NCBI GenBank assembly: GCA_964503885.1
Contig: CAZDCD010000008.1
Location: 62,001 to 126,000 of the forward strand
Reading direction: 5' to 3'
DNA from: CAZDCD01 sp964503885
Lineage (GTDB): Bacteria; Bacteroidota; Bacteroidia; Bacteroidales; UBA10428
DNA: 64,000 bases
In this document: positions 45,701 through 54,377 of the stretch, piece after piece
Numbering within the stretch: position 1 is the stretch's first letter
Layout: each line of letters starts with the position of its first letter
Made by a program: the position numbers and the translations under genes
The notes under the pieces: model-generated
What the model saw: the letters and a program-made list of their open reading frames with translations, nothing else
The model's database searches: none
What the model was told of the DNA's origin: nothing

Positions 45701-46809
45701 GCATTGACGAATATCTGGCCGGCCATTTTTAGCAGGTAGAAATCAGTATCCGTCTTTTCAGATAATTTCTTCGTAGAATTAAAACAAAGCAGGGCCAGAG
45801 GAAAACCTTGCAGGGTGATTTGCATAATTATGCCTGCATTCAATCCCAGCTCTTTCATAGTGATTTTTAGTTTATTTGCTGTCTGGGGTATATGATTTAA
45901 CGAAGGAATAAATACAATTTCATGATCAATCAATTCATTATTCATCCACGGGATTTCATCCGGATTTATCGAACACAATTTTTTAGTATTAAAAGTTTCT
46001 TCCTTTTTAATCCATTGATGAGTGATCATAAACTTGTCATGCTCATAGTCAAACATCAGGATATGTCCTTCATCGCAATCTATAAATCCGGCGATTTCAC
46101 CAAGGGCCTTAACAATCTCGTTATCCACATTCTCAGGTGGAATATTAATAAATTGCGTGGATATCCCGGAAAGCAGTCTTTCAAAATGATTCCTGTATAA
46201 CAGATCGTTCTCGATTTTTTTTACAGCAGTTATATCTCTCTGTGTGCTCCAGATGCCGGTAAGTTTATTGCCGAGGATTATGCCTACGGAATTGTTTAAT
46301 ATATACACCGTGTCTCCATCATCATTTACACTTTCCAAAAAAAGGTTCGTAATTTTATATCCTGAATGAACAAAATCTGTGATCAGTTTCTTTATATTAC
46401 CGCAGTCTTCTTTTTTCAGGATTGTCCGGACAGGTGTGCCGATAAGATCTTCTTTATGCTTATACCCCAAACGTTGGGCATAAGCAAGGTTACATTCTGC
46501 AAAAAAACTTTCGTTAAAAATTTCCTGTACCTGTTTTTTTTCAGAATATTCAAGAGAGACAGGTTTCCCAAATTCAATCATGAATATGGATTCACTGCTT
46601 CTTTCAACGAATATCCTGTATTTTGATTCACTCTGCTTCAATTCATTTGATCGTTCATTAACCAGCAGTTCGAGGTAGTCTCTGTATTTCTCAAGTTCTT
46701 CCACGGAAAACGATCCGGCTTTTTTATGCCGCTTTTTCAACATTTGGTTTTCCTTTTCGAGAAATTTAATCCTTGAAGTCAGCTCTGAATAGGAAACTCG
46801 ATTTTCCAT
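42748..46809 (-). CDS. 1353-aa seven-PAS/GAF sensor histidine kinase (HisKA_3 type)
   Basis: A cytoplasmic-looking sensor kinase with no membrane helix. Order: N-terminal coiled coil (about residues 1-60), PAS1 (about 60-200), a GAF-like domain (about 205-380), PAS2 (385-505), PAS3 (510-640), PAS4 (640-765), PAS5 (765-885), PAS6 (885-1015), PAS7 (1020-1145). Each PAS ends in a DITERK-like linker. HisKA_3 follows with phospho-His in EKFAKNLHDDLGPLLSSIK (near 1167), and a HATPase_c with ELINNTIKHAG (N-box) and KDNGVGFDYVN (about 1250-1353). HisKA_3 kinases pair with NarL-type regulators, like the one just downstream. Ligands are unknown, and the multiple PAS domains suggest integration of several signals. 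Confidence 0.94.
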   Translation of the reverse strand: MENRVSYSELTSRIKFLEKENQMLKKRHKKAGSFSVEELEKYRDYLELLVNERSNELKQSESKYRIFVERSSESIFMIEFGKPVSLEYSEKKQVQEIFNESFFAECNLAYAQRLGYKHKEDLIGTPVRTILKKEDCGNIKKLITDFVHSGYKITNLFLESVNDDGDTVYILNNSVGIILGNKLTGIWSTQRDITAVKKIENDLLYRNHFERLLSGISTQFINIPPENVDNEIVKALGEIAGFIDCDEGHILMFDYEHDKFMITHQWIKKEETFNTKKLCSINPDEIPWMNNELIDHEIVFIPSLNHIPQTANKLKITMKELGLNAGIIMQITLQGFPLALLCFNSTKKLSEKTDTDFYLLKMAGQIFVNALNRKNSLISLMKSEQNYREIFNATSESIFIHEIDTGKILDVNKATLDMFGYSYDEIIGNRAGDLSAGKSEETSRKALALVKKAATKRPQIFKWMSKRKDGSTFWTEVSLKSAHIAGSKRVLAVIRDISERKKTEEVLQQAADLFENIQTGIHIYELEDPDDNKTLRMIAANPATEKLTGVPVGEIIGKTLDENFPGLREKGIPQKYFDVVQTKIPIEISDIYYSDERVISGAFSVKAFPLPRNRVGVAFENISERIKAEEELKNTNKYLQGIINTSPTVFVIFDLECLSISYVSEKITGITGYTSEEIYRLKDNLKEIIHPEDFNLVINTVSGLKNNVKDKTFEFELRLTRKDNKMIWVSVSAIIFEYNKDGNPSKLLASVYEVTERKLSQHALMESEERYRTLFEQAADGILVGNEDGIITNANSSMCKISGFEKNELINQKIEMLFRNNEIKAKPLRYDLVRSGQNVINERYLTRKDGKSIEVEMNTKMLADGRLQALFRDITERKLSERALVESEQKFRLLFESASDAIFMMKENKFVDCNSATLKMYGCSREEILNQTPFRFSPQKQPDGRDSLEKGMEKIKAAYDGVPQFFEWQHIKFDGVHFDAEVALQRIEFSGEIYLQAIVRDITSRKAAENALYEREAQLAEANSMLQIILNTIPVRVFWKNSEFKYLGCNKLFAQDAGFDDPFKIIGMDDYQLSWKSEADLYRADDRKVLSDAVSIMNYEEPQTTPDGHKIWLKTSKIPLKNATGSTIGVLGTYEDITEMKFMEKKILDAIIRTEEKEREKFAKNLHDDLGPLLSSIKMYVNTIDSIQEIEKQKFIIDQLNEIVKEAIQSTKEISNDLSPHILKNYGLYASIESFARNVEEHIVIKFQSNIADNRFSDEIETSLYRIIKELINNTIKHAGAAEIQLRIVLEGKNLRLNFKDNGVGFDYVNFDQKVTLGMGISNIISRVRSLKGRYSYLSEPGKGMSFELNIPV

Positions 46810-46927
46810 GTTGTTAATTTTTTATACAACAAAGCGTAACATATAAAGTTATTAAAATTTTAGGAGGATTGTTTTCGAAAATTGCTGAATAATCCATTAT
46901 TTTAGTGAACATTATATTCTGTGAATA

Positions 46928-48058
46928 GTGGCTGGAATTTACATACATATACCGTTATGCAGAACAATCTGTCATTATTGTGATTTTTTCAGAACTACTG
47001 AAATTCACAGGAAAAATGAGCTGCTGGATTGTATGTTAAAAGAGCTGGAAATTACCCATGATTTTCTTGAAAATGAGCCTGTAAATACCATTTACTTTGG
47101 TGGGGGCACGCCATCTGTGCTTACCGGTCATGAAATCAGCCTGTTGACTGAACAGGTAATTGCCATGCACCCTGTTACTGACAATGCTGAAATAACGCTG
47201 GAAGCAAATCCGGATGATCTTACTGATGACTATCTGAAGAGGCTAAAGGATAATACAAGAATTAACAGGTTGAGCATTGGGATACAATCATTCATCGACC
47301 GTGATCTGAAACTGATGAACCGGAGACATAATGCCGGAAAGGCCCGGGAATCTGTAAACAACAGTCTTGCTTTGGGTTTTTCAAATATCAGCATTGACCT
47401 GATCTATGGAATACCGGGAATGTCGCTTGCAGATTGGGAATATTCATTAAAAAAAGCATTTTCACTAAGGATCAGCCATCTTTCCGCGTATCACTTAACC
47501 ATAGAAAAGGGAACGGTATTCTATGATCTCATGTGTCAAAACAAACTCAGTAAGGAAAGCGAGGACGACAGCCTTGATCAGTTTCGCATGTTGATAAAAA
47601 CTGCTCGCCGATATGATTTTATGCAGTACGAAATATCCAATTTCGCCAGGGATGGCATGTATTCGGTGCATAACTCAAATTACTGGAAAAGGGTAAAATA
47701 CCTTGGCATCGGACCTTCGGCACATTCTTATAATATTGGCAGCAGACGCTGGAATGTATCCGATAACCACGAATATATAAGTAAAATTACTCGGGGTGAA
47801 CCTTTTTTCGAATCCGAAATACTCGATGAAACAACCCGTTACAATGAATATGTCATGACCGGTTTGCGCACGATGTGGGGGATCAAACTGAATGAAGTGC
47901 ATGCCATTTTTGGTCAGAAATTCTATGATCACCTGCTTACCGGTTTACAAAAATTTCTTTCAGGGGGAGAGGTGACAGAGAACGGAGAGGTGCTTTTGCT
48001 ATCAGAAAAAGGCAAGTTTATTTCTGACTACATTATTTCAGAATTGCTTGTTACGTAA
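46928..48058 (+). CDS. hemW: Radical SAM haem chaperone HemW
   Basis: A 376-aa radical SAM protein related to coproporphyrinogen oxidase HemN, thought to deliver haem to proteins. It begins MAGIYIHIPLCRTICHYCDF with the CxxxCxxC cluster motif (about residues 11-18), then FGGGTPSVL (about 58-66) and NRLSIGIQSFIDRDLKLMNR (about 116-135). GTG at 46928 is the start codon that gives the family N-terminus. The YCDFFRT segment fits HemW, which lacks the HemN residues for catalysis. It diverges from the kinase and converges with the glycosyltransferase (3-bp gap). Confidence 0.93.
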   Translation: MAGIYIHIPLCRTICHYCDFFRTTEIHRKNELLDCMLKELEITHDFLENEPVNTIYFGGGTPSVLTGHEISLLTEQVIAMHPVTDNAEITLEANPDDLTDDYLKRLKDNTRINRLSIGIQSFIDRDLKLMNRRHNAGKARESVNNSLALGFSNISIDLIYGIPGMSLADWEYSLKKAFSLRISHLSAYHLTIEKGTVFYDLMCQNKLSKESEDDSLDQFRMLIKTARRYDFMQYEISNFARDGMYSVHNSNYWKRVKYLGIGPSAHSYNIGSRRWNVSDNHEYISKITRGEPFFESEILDETTRYNEYVMTGLRTMWGIKLNEVHAIFGQKFYDHLLTGLQKFLSGGEVTENGEVLLLSEKGKFISDYIISELLVT

Positions 48059-48061
48059 GGA

Positions 48062-49351
48062 TCAGGCTAGTTTTAACACTTTGACCATCAACTCGTTAAG
48101 CTTTTCCTCAAGTGTTTCGTAGGAGAACAGTTTTTTTCCAAGGTAGTAGTTGAATTCACCGATCTCACGGTTAAGCTTCTCATTATAAATTATTTCTTTC
48201 ATCTGTTCGATGGCCTTGTCAGTCAGCTGGCTTTCTTCAATCATCACCGTTTTAAAACCCTTGCTTCCGATATCAGGCCAGTAAACCGGCTTATAATTGT
48301 TCACGAATATGGGGCGTTTGGCCAGCACAGCCTCAACAAAGGCATTTCCAAATCCCTCGTAGGTGCTGAAATAGGTGCAAGCCCTTGCCTGGGCATAGGC
48401 ATCGGAGAGTGAATAGTTCAAATCACCTGAATGTGAAGTAAGTCCCTTATTGTTAAAAAGATGATAAGCAAACGAAACCTGGTCACCTAATTTAAGTGTG
48501 TGTATCAATTCCACAAGCTCCATATAGTATTTGCTTCCAGCATCATCGTTATAATTACCTGTAATAATAAGCTTTACTCGCTTATCATTAAGTTTGTCCA
48601 TCAACTGAATAGCCGTTTCAATGCCTTTTCTCCCCACAACCCGGGTTACCTGAAAAAGAAGAATATCATCACAATTGAATCCCAGATTCAGGTGCAGGTA
48701 TTTATTTCTTTCGGTAACTTCTCCGAATGGCTGATCAAAATCCATTACATTCGGTACAATGATCGAATCGCGGTTAAATTTCTCTTTAAGTGTATGCTGA
48801 GCGGGCGTATTAATTACTGCATGAACAGAATTGGGTAACCTGAGCGGGAAAGTATTATTGATGAACTGGTTGATCTTGAAATAAGGTGATTCATATCTGT
48901 TGCCCCTTTCCCATGCAAAATCGTGATCATGGGTTATTGTCGGCAGACCGAGTTTTTCAACCGCCTTTTTTATGGCCAGCCCCATTTCAAGGTGTGAAGG
49001 AAGCGCCGAGGCATTTTCGGATATCAGCAATTCAATTTTCCGGGCATGAACCCAATCTATTATTTTTTTGTAAATAACTTTTGAATACAGGTCGATATGT
49101 TCGAGCAATTCATCTTCGTTTGAATCGGGATGAAAAAATGCTTTTTTCTGTCCCCAGTAGCTTTCGGGTGAGAAAAAAGACATCTCCATTACCAGTGTTT
49201 CATATTTGGAGTCCATCGCTCTTTCCTCAAACTGACCGGATATTATAAACACTTCGTGTCCCATTCTTCTAAGTACTTCAATCCATTTTTCGGTTTCAAG
49301 AGCAACCCCGTCGACACCTCCGATTCTGCCAATAATAATGCCTATTTTCAT
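48062..49351 (-). CDS. GT4-like glycosyltransferase
   Basis: A 429-aa GT-B glycosyltransferase without signal peptide. The N-lobe opens KIGIIIGRIGGVDGVALETEKW, with the Gly-rich loop, and has THDHDFAWERGNRYE (about residues 143-157). The C-lobe shows ILLFQVTRVVGRKGIETAIQL (about 226-246) and a FSTYEGFGNAFVEAV segment (about 328-342) with the EX7E-type donor-binding pattern. The N-terminal DGVxxExEKW motif and the HDxxWExGN motif are shared with the giant fusion at 36116-40294, so the two are related. Acceptor and sugar donor are unknown. Confidence 0.92.
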   Translation of the reverse strand: MKIGIIIGRIGGVDGVALETEKWIEVLRRMGHEVFIISGQFEERAMDSKYETLVMEMSFFSPESYWGQKKAFFHPDSNEDELLEHIDLYSKVIYKKIIDWVHARKIELLISENASALPSHLEMGLAIKKAVEKLGLPTITHDHDFAWERGNRYESPYFKINQFINNTFPLRLPNSVHAVINTPAQHTLKEKFNRDSIIVPNVMDFDQPFGEVTERNKYLHLNLGFNCDDILLFQVTRVVGRKGIETAIQLMDKLNDKRVKLIITGNYNDDAGSKYYMELVELIHTLKLGDQVSFAYHLFNNKGLTSHSGDLNYSLSDAYAQARACTYFSTYEGFGNAFVEAVLAKRPIFVNNYKPVYWPDIGSKGFKTVMIEESQLTDKAIEQMKEIIYNEKLNREIGEFNYYLGKKLFSYETLEEKLNELMVKVLKLA

Positions 49352-49459
49352 ATAAAACGGTAATTTTCTTCACTTTAAAAGTAGTAAAATAATCAGGGCT
49401 GTGCAAGAATTTATGTGGCGGCCTACCCGTTTCGGGAAACCTCGTTACTTGGGAATGTG

Positions 49460-49636
49460 TTATTTTTCTGCATATTCAGCAAGGCAAGCCGGACAGAGAC
49501 AATCATTGAAGTTCTCAATGATCTTCAACATTTCGGGTTTATGTATCTGAACATTTTCGCACCAGCAATCTGCATCACCAAAACACTGGAATGATGCACC
49601 GCATTTCGGACATTTTTTGGTCATTCCTTTTTTCAT
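49460..49636 (-). CDS. Small cysteine-rich CWC-type protein
   Basis: A 58-aa protein with eight Cys arranged as zinc-binding pairs: KKCPKCGASFQC (residues about 8-18), DCWCENV (about 24-30) and DCLCPACLAEYA (about 45-56). CxxC followed by CWC and CxCxxC matches the cysteine-rich CWC family. Its ATG follows the folB stop (TGA) directly with no spacer, so it is translationally coupled to folB. Function is unknown. The gene is short and could be missed by length cut-offs. Confidence 0.72.
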   Translation of the reverse strand: MKKGMTKKCPKCGASFQCFGDADCWCENVQIHKPEMLKIIENFNDCLCPACLAEYAEK

Positions 49637-49987
49637 TCAGCCTGTAACTGTTACGCTTACAGAATCCATAATGCCTCCCATCGGAGGATTTAGCTTGGAG
49701 ACTTTTACAGTAATGGAACTGATATTATTAAAATTAAGGTGGATTGCATCAATTATACGTTGTGCAATGTTTTCTAAAAGATGTGATTTATTTTTCATCT
49801 CACCCTTCACAATATCGTATATCGAACAGTAATTTATGGTATCTTCGAGTTTATCTGAACCTGCGGCCTTCTTTAGATCGGCTTCAATGGTAAGATTTAC
49901 CCTGAATTTATTCCCGATTTTTTGCTCTTCTTCAAAATGCCCGTGGTAAGCATAGAATTCCATATTTTCAAGATGTATCAATCCCAT
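49637..49987 (-). CDS. folB: Dihydroneopterin aldolase
   Basis: A 116-aa tunnel-fold enzyme that splits dihydroneopterin to 6-hydroxymethyldihydropterin and glycolaldehyde in folate synthesis. Recognisable elements are GLIHLENMEFYAYHGHFEEE (residues about 2-21), with the conserved Tyr-x-x-His, and LENIAQRIIDAIHLNFNNIS (about 71-90), then VKVSKLNPPMGG (about 95-106) near the active-site Lys. Other folate genes are not adjacent. A small CWC gene follows immediately. Confidence 0.94.
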   Translation of the reverse strand: MGLIHLENMEFYAYHGHFEEEQKIGNKFRVNLTIEADLKKAAGSDKLEDTINYCSIYDIVKGEMKNKSHLLENIAQRIIDAIHLNFNNISSITVKVSKLNPPMGGIMDSVSVTVTG

Positions 49988-50051
49988 TTTTTTATGCTAT
50001 TAACAGTACAACTGTAAAAGTCCATTTTTTTTCAAAGATGCAAAAAAATGA

Positions 50052-50080
50052 TTGCAAATAGTATTTTATACTTACTTTTG
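50052..50080 (+). promoter_or_regulatory. Promoter upstream of glnS
   Basis: TTG (50052-50054) with 18 bp spacing to TACTTTTG (50073-50080) gives both Bacteroidota -33 and -7 elements, the best promoter in the window. It predicts a start near 50088 and a leader of about 70 nt. Confidence 0.6.
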
Positions 50081-50158
50081 TGATCGTATGCAAAAATCAT
50101 CAACATTACTGATTTTATTGCACTTATAGTGTTTCCCGGGAAATTAGTTAAGGAAAAT

Positions 50159-51865
50159 ATGGAATCGGCAGAGAATAGTAAACCCCTGAATTTTATAGAG
50201 GAAATTATTGAGGCAAACCTGAAGACCGGAAAGCACGGGCGTAATATTTTAACACGTTTTCCACCTGAACCAAACGGATACCTGCATATCGGCCATGCCA
50301 AGTCGATATGCCTGAATTTCGGTATGGCACTTAAGTACAACGGGAAATGCAATTTACGGTTTGATGATACCAACCCGGTTACCGAAGAAATAGAATATGT
50401 AGAATCCATCAAAAACGATATCCGCTGGCTCGGTTTCGATTGGGAAGGCCGTGAATTCTATGCCTCGGATTATTTTGAGCAGCTTTATCAGTGGGCAGTC
50501 CTTTTAATCAAAAAAGGACTGGCATATGTTGATGATTGCAGTGCCGATGAGGCTTCGGTCATGAGAGGCGGTCCGACCCAGCCGGGAAAAGAAAGTCCTT
50601 ACAGAAAGCGTACACCCGAAGAGAATACCGACCTGTTCGAACAGATGAAAAACGGAAAGTTCCCTGACGGCGCCAAGGTTCTCAGGGCAAAGATAGATAT
50701 GGCATCACCCAATATGCATATGCGTGATCCTGTAATGTACAGGATTAAACATGCGCAGCACCACAGGACAGGTAACAAATGGTGCATTTACCCGATGTAT
50801 GACTATGCACATGGCCAGTCTGACTTTATCGAAGGGATCACACACTCATTCTGTACCCTGGAATTTGAGGTGCACAGACCGTTATACGACTGGTTCCTGG
50901 ATAATATTATCGACGATGAGAAGGTTAACAAAAGCAGAACCAGGCAATATGAATTTGCCCGTCTGAACCTCAATTATACCGTTATGAGCAAACGTATGCT
51001 CCTGAAACTGGTTAAAGAAAAATATGTGAACGGGTGGGATGATCCCCGTATGCCAACCATCTCGGGTTTACGCAGACGCGGATATACTCCCGATTCTATT
51101 AGAAATTTTGCCGACAGGGTAGGAGTGGCCAAACGTGAAAACGTGATTGATATGGGACTGCTTGAATTCTGTATTCGTGAAGACCTGAACAGAAAGGCAC
51201 AACGAATTATGGGGGTTGTTAATCCGCTTAAAATCATTATTGAAAATTATCCCGAAGGTATGACCGAAGAGCTTGAAGCCATAAATAATCCTGAAGATGA
51301 AAGCATGGGCGCAAGGAAAATCGTTTTTTCACGCGAGATTTATATTGAACAGGATGACTTTATGGAGGATCCGCCTAAAAAGTTTTTCAGGCTGTCGCCG
51401 GGAACCGAGGTACGTCTCAGGTATGCTTATTTTATCAGGTGCAACAACATTGTCCGGGATACAACCGGTAAAATAACGGAATTGCGCTGCAGCTATGATC
51501 CGGAATCGAAGGGAGGAAAATCACCCGATGGCAGAAAGGTGAAAAGCACTATCCACTGGGTTTCGGTTCAGCATGCAGTTCAGGCAGAAATAAGGCTTTA
51601 TGACCGCCTGTTCCTGAATGCTGACCCGACTGCAGTTGCAGAGGAGAAAACATTTCTTGATGACTTAAATCCTGATTCATTGAAAACAGTAACGGGGTTT
51701 GTTGAACCCTTTGTGAAGGCTGCCCGCCCGCTTCAGAAATTCCAGTTTGAAAGAGTGGGGTATTTTTGTGTTGACCCCGACTCCACTGAAAAAAAAATAA
51801 TCTTAAACAGGACAGTTCCTTTGAAAGATACGTGGGCTAAAATTTCGGCAAAGGAAAACCAGTAA
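50159..51865 (+). CDS. glnS: Glutaminyl-tRNA synthetase
   Basis: A class I synthetase that charges tRNA-Gln directly. The 568-aa protein has the HIGH motif in PPEPNGYLHIGHAKSICLNFG (split around residues 36-56) and the KMSKS-like VMSKRMLL (about 270-277). It has the usual GlnRS connection, DWFLDNI, and a C-terminal two-beta-barrel anticodon-binding region ending TWAKISAKENQ. An upstream ATG at 50129 would add ten residues of non-conserved sequence (MFPGKLVKEN). It is followed 19 bp later by the KDO transferase gene, so the two may be co-transcribed. Confidence 0.97.
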   Translation: MESAENSKPLNFIEEIIEANLKTGKHGRNILTRFPPEPNGYLHIGHAKSICLNFGMALKYNGKCNLRFDDTNPVTEEIEYVESIKNDIRWLGFDWEGREFYASDYFEQLYQWAVLLIKKGLAYVDDCSADEASVMRGGPTQPGKESPYRKRTPEENTDLFEQMKNGKFPDGAKVLRAKIDMASPNMHMRDPVMYRIKHAQHHRTGNKWCIYPMYDYAHGQSDFIEGITHSFCTLEFEVHRPLYDWFLDNIIDDEKVNKSRTRQYEFARLNLNYTVMSKRMLLKLVKEKYVNGWDDPRMPTISGLRRRGYTPDSIRNFADRVGVAKRENVIDMGLLEFCIREDLNRKAQRIMGVVNPLKIIIENYPEGMTEELEAINNPEDESMGARKIVFSREIYIEQDDFMEDPPKKFFRLSPGTEVRLRYAYFIRCNNIVRDTTGKITELRCSYDPESKGGKSPDGRKVKSTIHWVSVQHAVQAEIRLYDRLFLNADPTAVAEEKTFLDDLNPDSLKTVTGFVEPFVKAARPLQKFQFERVGYFCVDPDSTEKKIILNRTVPLKDTWAKISAKENQ

Positions 51866-51884
51866 AAACTACAGAGAAACAGTC

Positions 51885-53120
51885 ATGCTTTTTGTTTATT
51901 ACCTGGGAATCAGAATATATTACCTGGCCATCTGTATCGCATCAGCTTTTAACGGTAAAGCCCGGCAATGGTTATCAGGGCGTAAAGGTCTTTTTCAGCT
52001 GGTAAAACAACGCATGACACCGCATGAAAAAATTCTATGGTTTCATGTGGCCTCACTTGGTGAATTCGAACAGGGAAGACCTGTTATCGAAGCCATCCGC
52101 AAAAAACATACGGAATATAAAATCCTGATCACCTTTTTTTCACCATCGGGTTATGAAATACGAAAAAACTATGCAGGGGCTGATTATGTCTTCTATCTTC
52201 CGCTTGACACATTGAGAAATGCGAGGAAATTCGTGGAGCTGCTGCAACCCGAAAAGGTTTTTTTTGTAAAATATGAATTCTGGTTTAATTTCCTCAGGGT
52301 TCTGCATCAAAAAAAAATACCGGTATACCTGATCTCGGGAATATTCCGTAAAAATCACTTGTTTTTCAGATGGTATGGCAAAGGTTACGGCAACATATTG
52401 GGTTTTTTTACCCATTTTTATGTCCAGAACAGGGAATCCTATCAGTTACTCACAGAAAGAGGATTTAATAATGTCACCCTATCGGGCGATACCCGTTTCG
52501 ACCGGGTAACGCAGATTGCCTCGGATGCACGGGAGACCGGAATAGCAGAACGGTTTGTGAAAGGATCGCCTGTAGTCATTTGCGGCAGTACATGGGATCG
52601 GGATGAGGAATTGCTGATGCAATATATCAACGATTGCGATGAACAGGTAAAATTCATTATTGCCCCGCATGAAATTCACGAATCACATATCCTTAATATT
52701 GTTGCGGGTTTGAAAATTACCCCGGTCAGATATTCGCAGGCGGATTCACAACCCCTTGAGGGAAGAAGGGTTTTGATCATTGATAATATTGGTTTGCTTT
52801 CCACATTGTATAAATATGGAGATATCGCATATATTGGCGGCGGCTTTGGTGCCGGCATTCACAATATTCTTGAAGCGGCAGCATTCGGACTTCCTATAGT
52901 TTTCGGGCCAAATTACCGGAAATTTACGGAAGCATACGATCTTATCGGTATGAAAGGGGCGTTCAGCATAAGCACATTTCCGGAACTCCGGAAAATCCTG
53001 GATTTATTATTAAAAAGCCGGCAGGAAAAGGAAAAAGCTGGAAGAACTGCACAAAAATATGTGGCTGAACATCAGGGTGCAACATCCAAAATACTGCGTG
53101 ACCTTTTTAATGCAACTTAA
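51885..53120 (+). CDS. waaA: 3-deoxy-D-manno-octulosonic acid (KDO) transferase
   Basis: A 411-aa GT30 enzyme that adds KDO to lipid A precursors, so the organism makes LPS or a LOS core. It has a short N-terminal membrane anchor (about residues 1-20) and the family motifs FHVASLGEFEQGRPVIEAIR (about 50-69), TFFSPSGYEIRKNY, CGSTWDRDEELL (about 227-238) and YIGGGFGAGIHNILEAAAFG (about 309-328). The EAxxxGxPxxxGP end of this motif binds CMP. Neighbours are glnS and a flavodoxin-like gene; no other LPS genes are nearby. Confidence 0.96.
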   Translation: MLFVYYLGIRIYYLAICIASAFNGKARQWLSGRKGLFQLVKQRMTPHEKILWFHVASLGEFEQGRPVIEAIRKKHTEYKILITFFSPSGYEIRKNYAGADYVFYLPLDTLRNARKFVELLQPEKVFFVKYEFWFNFLRVLHQKKIPVYLISGIFRKNHLFFRWYGKGYGNILGFFTHFYVQNRESYQLLTERGFNNVTLSGDTRFDRVTQIASDARETGIAERFVKGSPVVICGSTWDRDEELLMQYINDCDEQVKFIIAPHEIHESHILNIVAGLKITPVRYSQADSQPLEGRRVLIIDNIGLLSTLYKYGDIAYIGGGFGAGIHNILEAAAFGLPIVFGPNYRKFTEAYDLIGMKGAFSISTFPELRKILDLLLKSRQEKEKAGRTAQKYVAEHQGATSKILRDLFNAT

Positions 53121-53169
53121 TACAGCAACGTTGTAAATAACCTCTTAACCATTTAAAATACAATTAGAA

Positions 53170-53595
53170 ATGAATGCAATTGTCGTATACCACAGCAGAA
53201 CAGGCATTACACAAAAGTATGGAAATGAAATCCATGATTTTTTAAAAAACAATAACCTGACATCTAAGGTATTGCCGATAACCGAAGTGAAACCGGCAGA
53301 TGTGGAAGAAGCCGAGATTGTACTTCTGGGTTGCTGGACCAGCGGTCTGTTTTTTTTCCTGCAGCATCCCGATAAAATCTGGAAGAAGCATGCCCTCGAA
53401 TTGCCTGACATGAAAAACAAAAAAGTTGGGTATTTCACAACTTATAAAACAGCTGCCGGGAGCATGTTTAAAAACATGAGCAGGGTAGTAGCCGGAAAAC
53501 TATCAGGGCCTGTTAACCTAATGCTTAAATCGAGAAACGGAAGTCTTTCTGAGGAAAATAAAAAGCTTTTGAATGAATTTATTGGAATTGCCTAG
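53170..53595 (+). CDS. Flavodoxin-like domain protein
   Basis: A 141-aa protein with the flavodoxin FMN-phosphate loop YHSRTGITQKYGNEI (residues about 7-21), then EIVLLGCWTSGLFFFLQHP (about 51-69) and KKVGYFTTYKTAAGSMFKNM (about 86-105). It probably binds FMN and shuttles electrons, or belongs to the NADPH-dependent reductase group. It is shorter than standard flavodoxins. The partner is unknown. Confidence 0.85.
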   Translation: MNAIVVYHSRTGITQKYGNEIHDFLKNNNLTSKVLPITEVKPADVEEAEIVLLGCWTSGLFFFLQHPDKIWKKHALELPDMKNKKVGYFTTYKTAAGSMFKNMSRVVAGKLSGPVNLMLKSRNGSLSEENKKLLNEFIGIA

Positions 53596-53624
53596 GTCGT
53601 GCAGGATAAAAGTACTTTGTGTTC

Positions 53625-54377
53625 TTATTTGAAGCCATATCCCAGTCCGGCCTTAATCCTCAATCCCAACTGATAATAGTTTCTCCGAAAATCCATATCA
53701 TAGTAATATCCCGCATATGGTGCGAAATCAACAAATAGCCATTTATTGATACGGGTATTTATTCCCCAGGATAAAGCAAATCCCGGATAGAAGCTCAGAT
53801 TATTATCTGAAGCAGGATTAATAGTTATGCTGTCGGTTAGGCTTTTAAGCTTCATGGAATGGAACCTTAATCCTGATAACGACAAACCTATGTAACTCCC
53901 GTTGAAATTGTTTGCACTGATCTTGTTCCTGATTTCTGTTTTTTTACCATAGAAATATCTGAAAATAAGATTGGTGCTTGTAGTAAAGGAGTTATAGTAA
54001 TCACCATTTTTTTGAAAAGAAAAGCTATTGGTTAATCCTGCAGACCAACAAGGATTTATCTTATGTTCAAAACTTAAACCGCTGGAGATCAGAAAAACAG
54101 AATTTATCTTATCGGTAACTAATCGATACACATCATTATTCAAACCATAAATATAGCTTAAACCTATGAAATCGAGAGTTAACAGATTTTTTTCTTCCAC
54201 AAGGTTGTTGTTCAAATATTTATATTTCAACTTGTAGGTATAACCTGAAGAATCTACCGACACCTGGGTATATTCGAAAATTACCGTATCATTTTGTGCT
54301 GACAAATTGCATAATATACTGCTGTTCATTATCAGGATTCCTGCTATGAAATAAATGTTGTATAGTTTCCTTTTCAT
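53625..54377 (-). CDS. Exported outer-membrane beta-barrel-like protein
   Basis: A 250-aa protein from the ATG at 54377 (MKRKLYNIYFIAGI), with a signal peptide (about 1-28, ending NLSAQ). The mature chain has alternating strands rich in aromatics (YIGLSLSGLRFHSMKL, FDFAPYAGYYYDMDF-type segments) and ends LGLRIKAGLGYGFK, a typical porin-like C-terminal strand with terminal aromatic residues. It is the last gene of the ECF sigma operon, and its ATG overlaps the DUF4097 stop. Function is unknown; a small outer-membrane sensor or channel is possible. Confidence 0.72.
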   Translation of the reverse strand: MKRKLYNIYFIAGILIMNSSILCNLSAQNDTVIFEYTQVSVDSSGYTYKLKYKYLNNNLVEEKNLLTLDFIGLSYIYGLNNDVYRLVTDKINSVFLISSGLSFEHKINPCWSAGLTNSFSFQKNGDYYNSFTTSTNLIFRYFYGKKTEIRNKISANNFNGSYIGLSLSGLRFHSMKLKSLTDSITINPASDNNLSFYPGFALSWGINTRINKWLFVDFAPYAGYYYDMDFRRNYYQLGLRIKAGLGYGFK

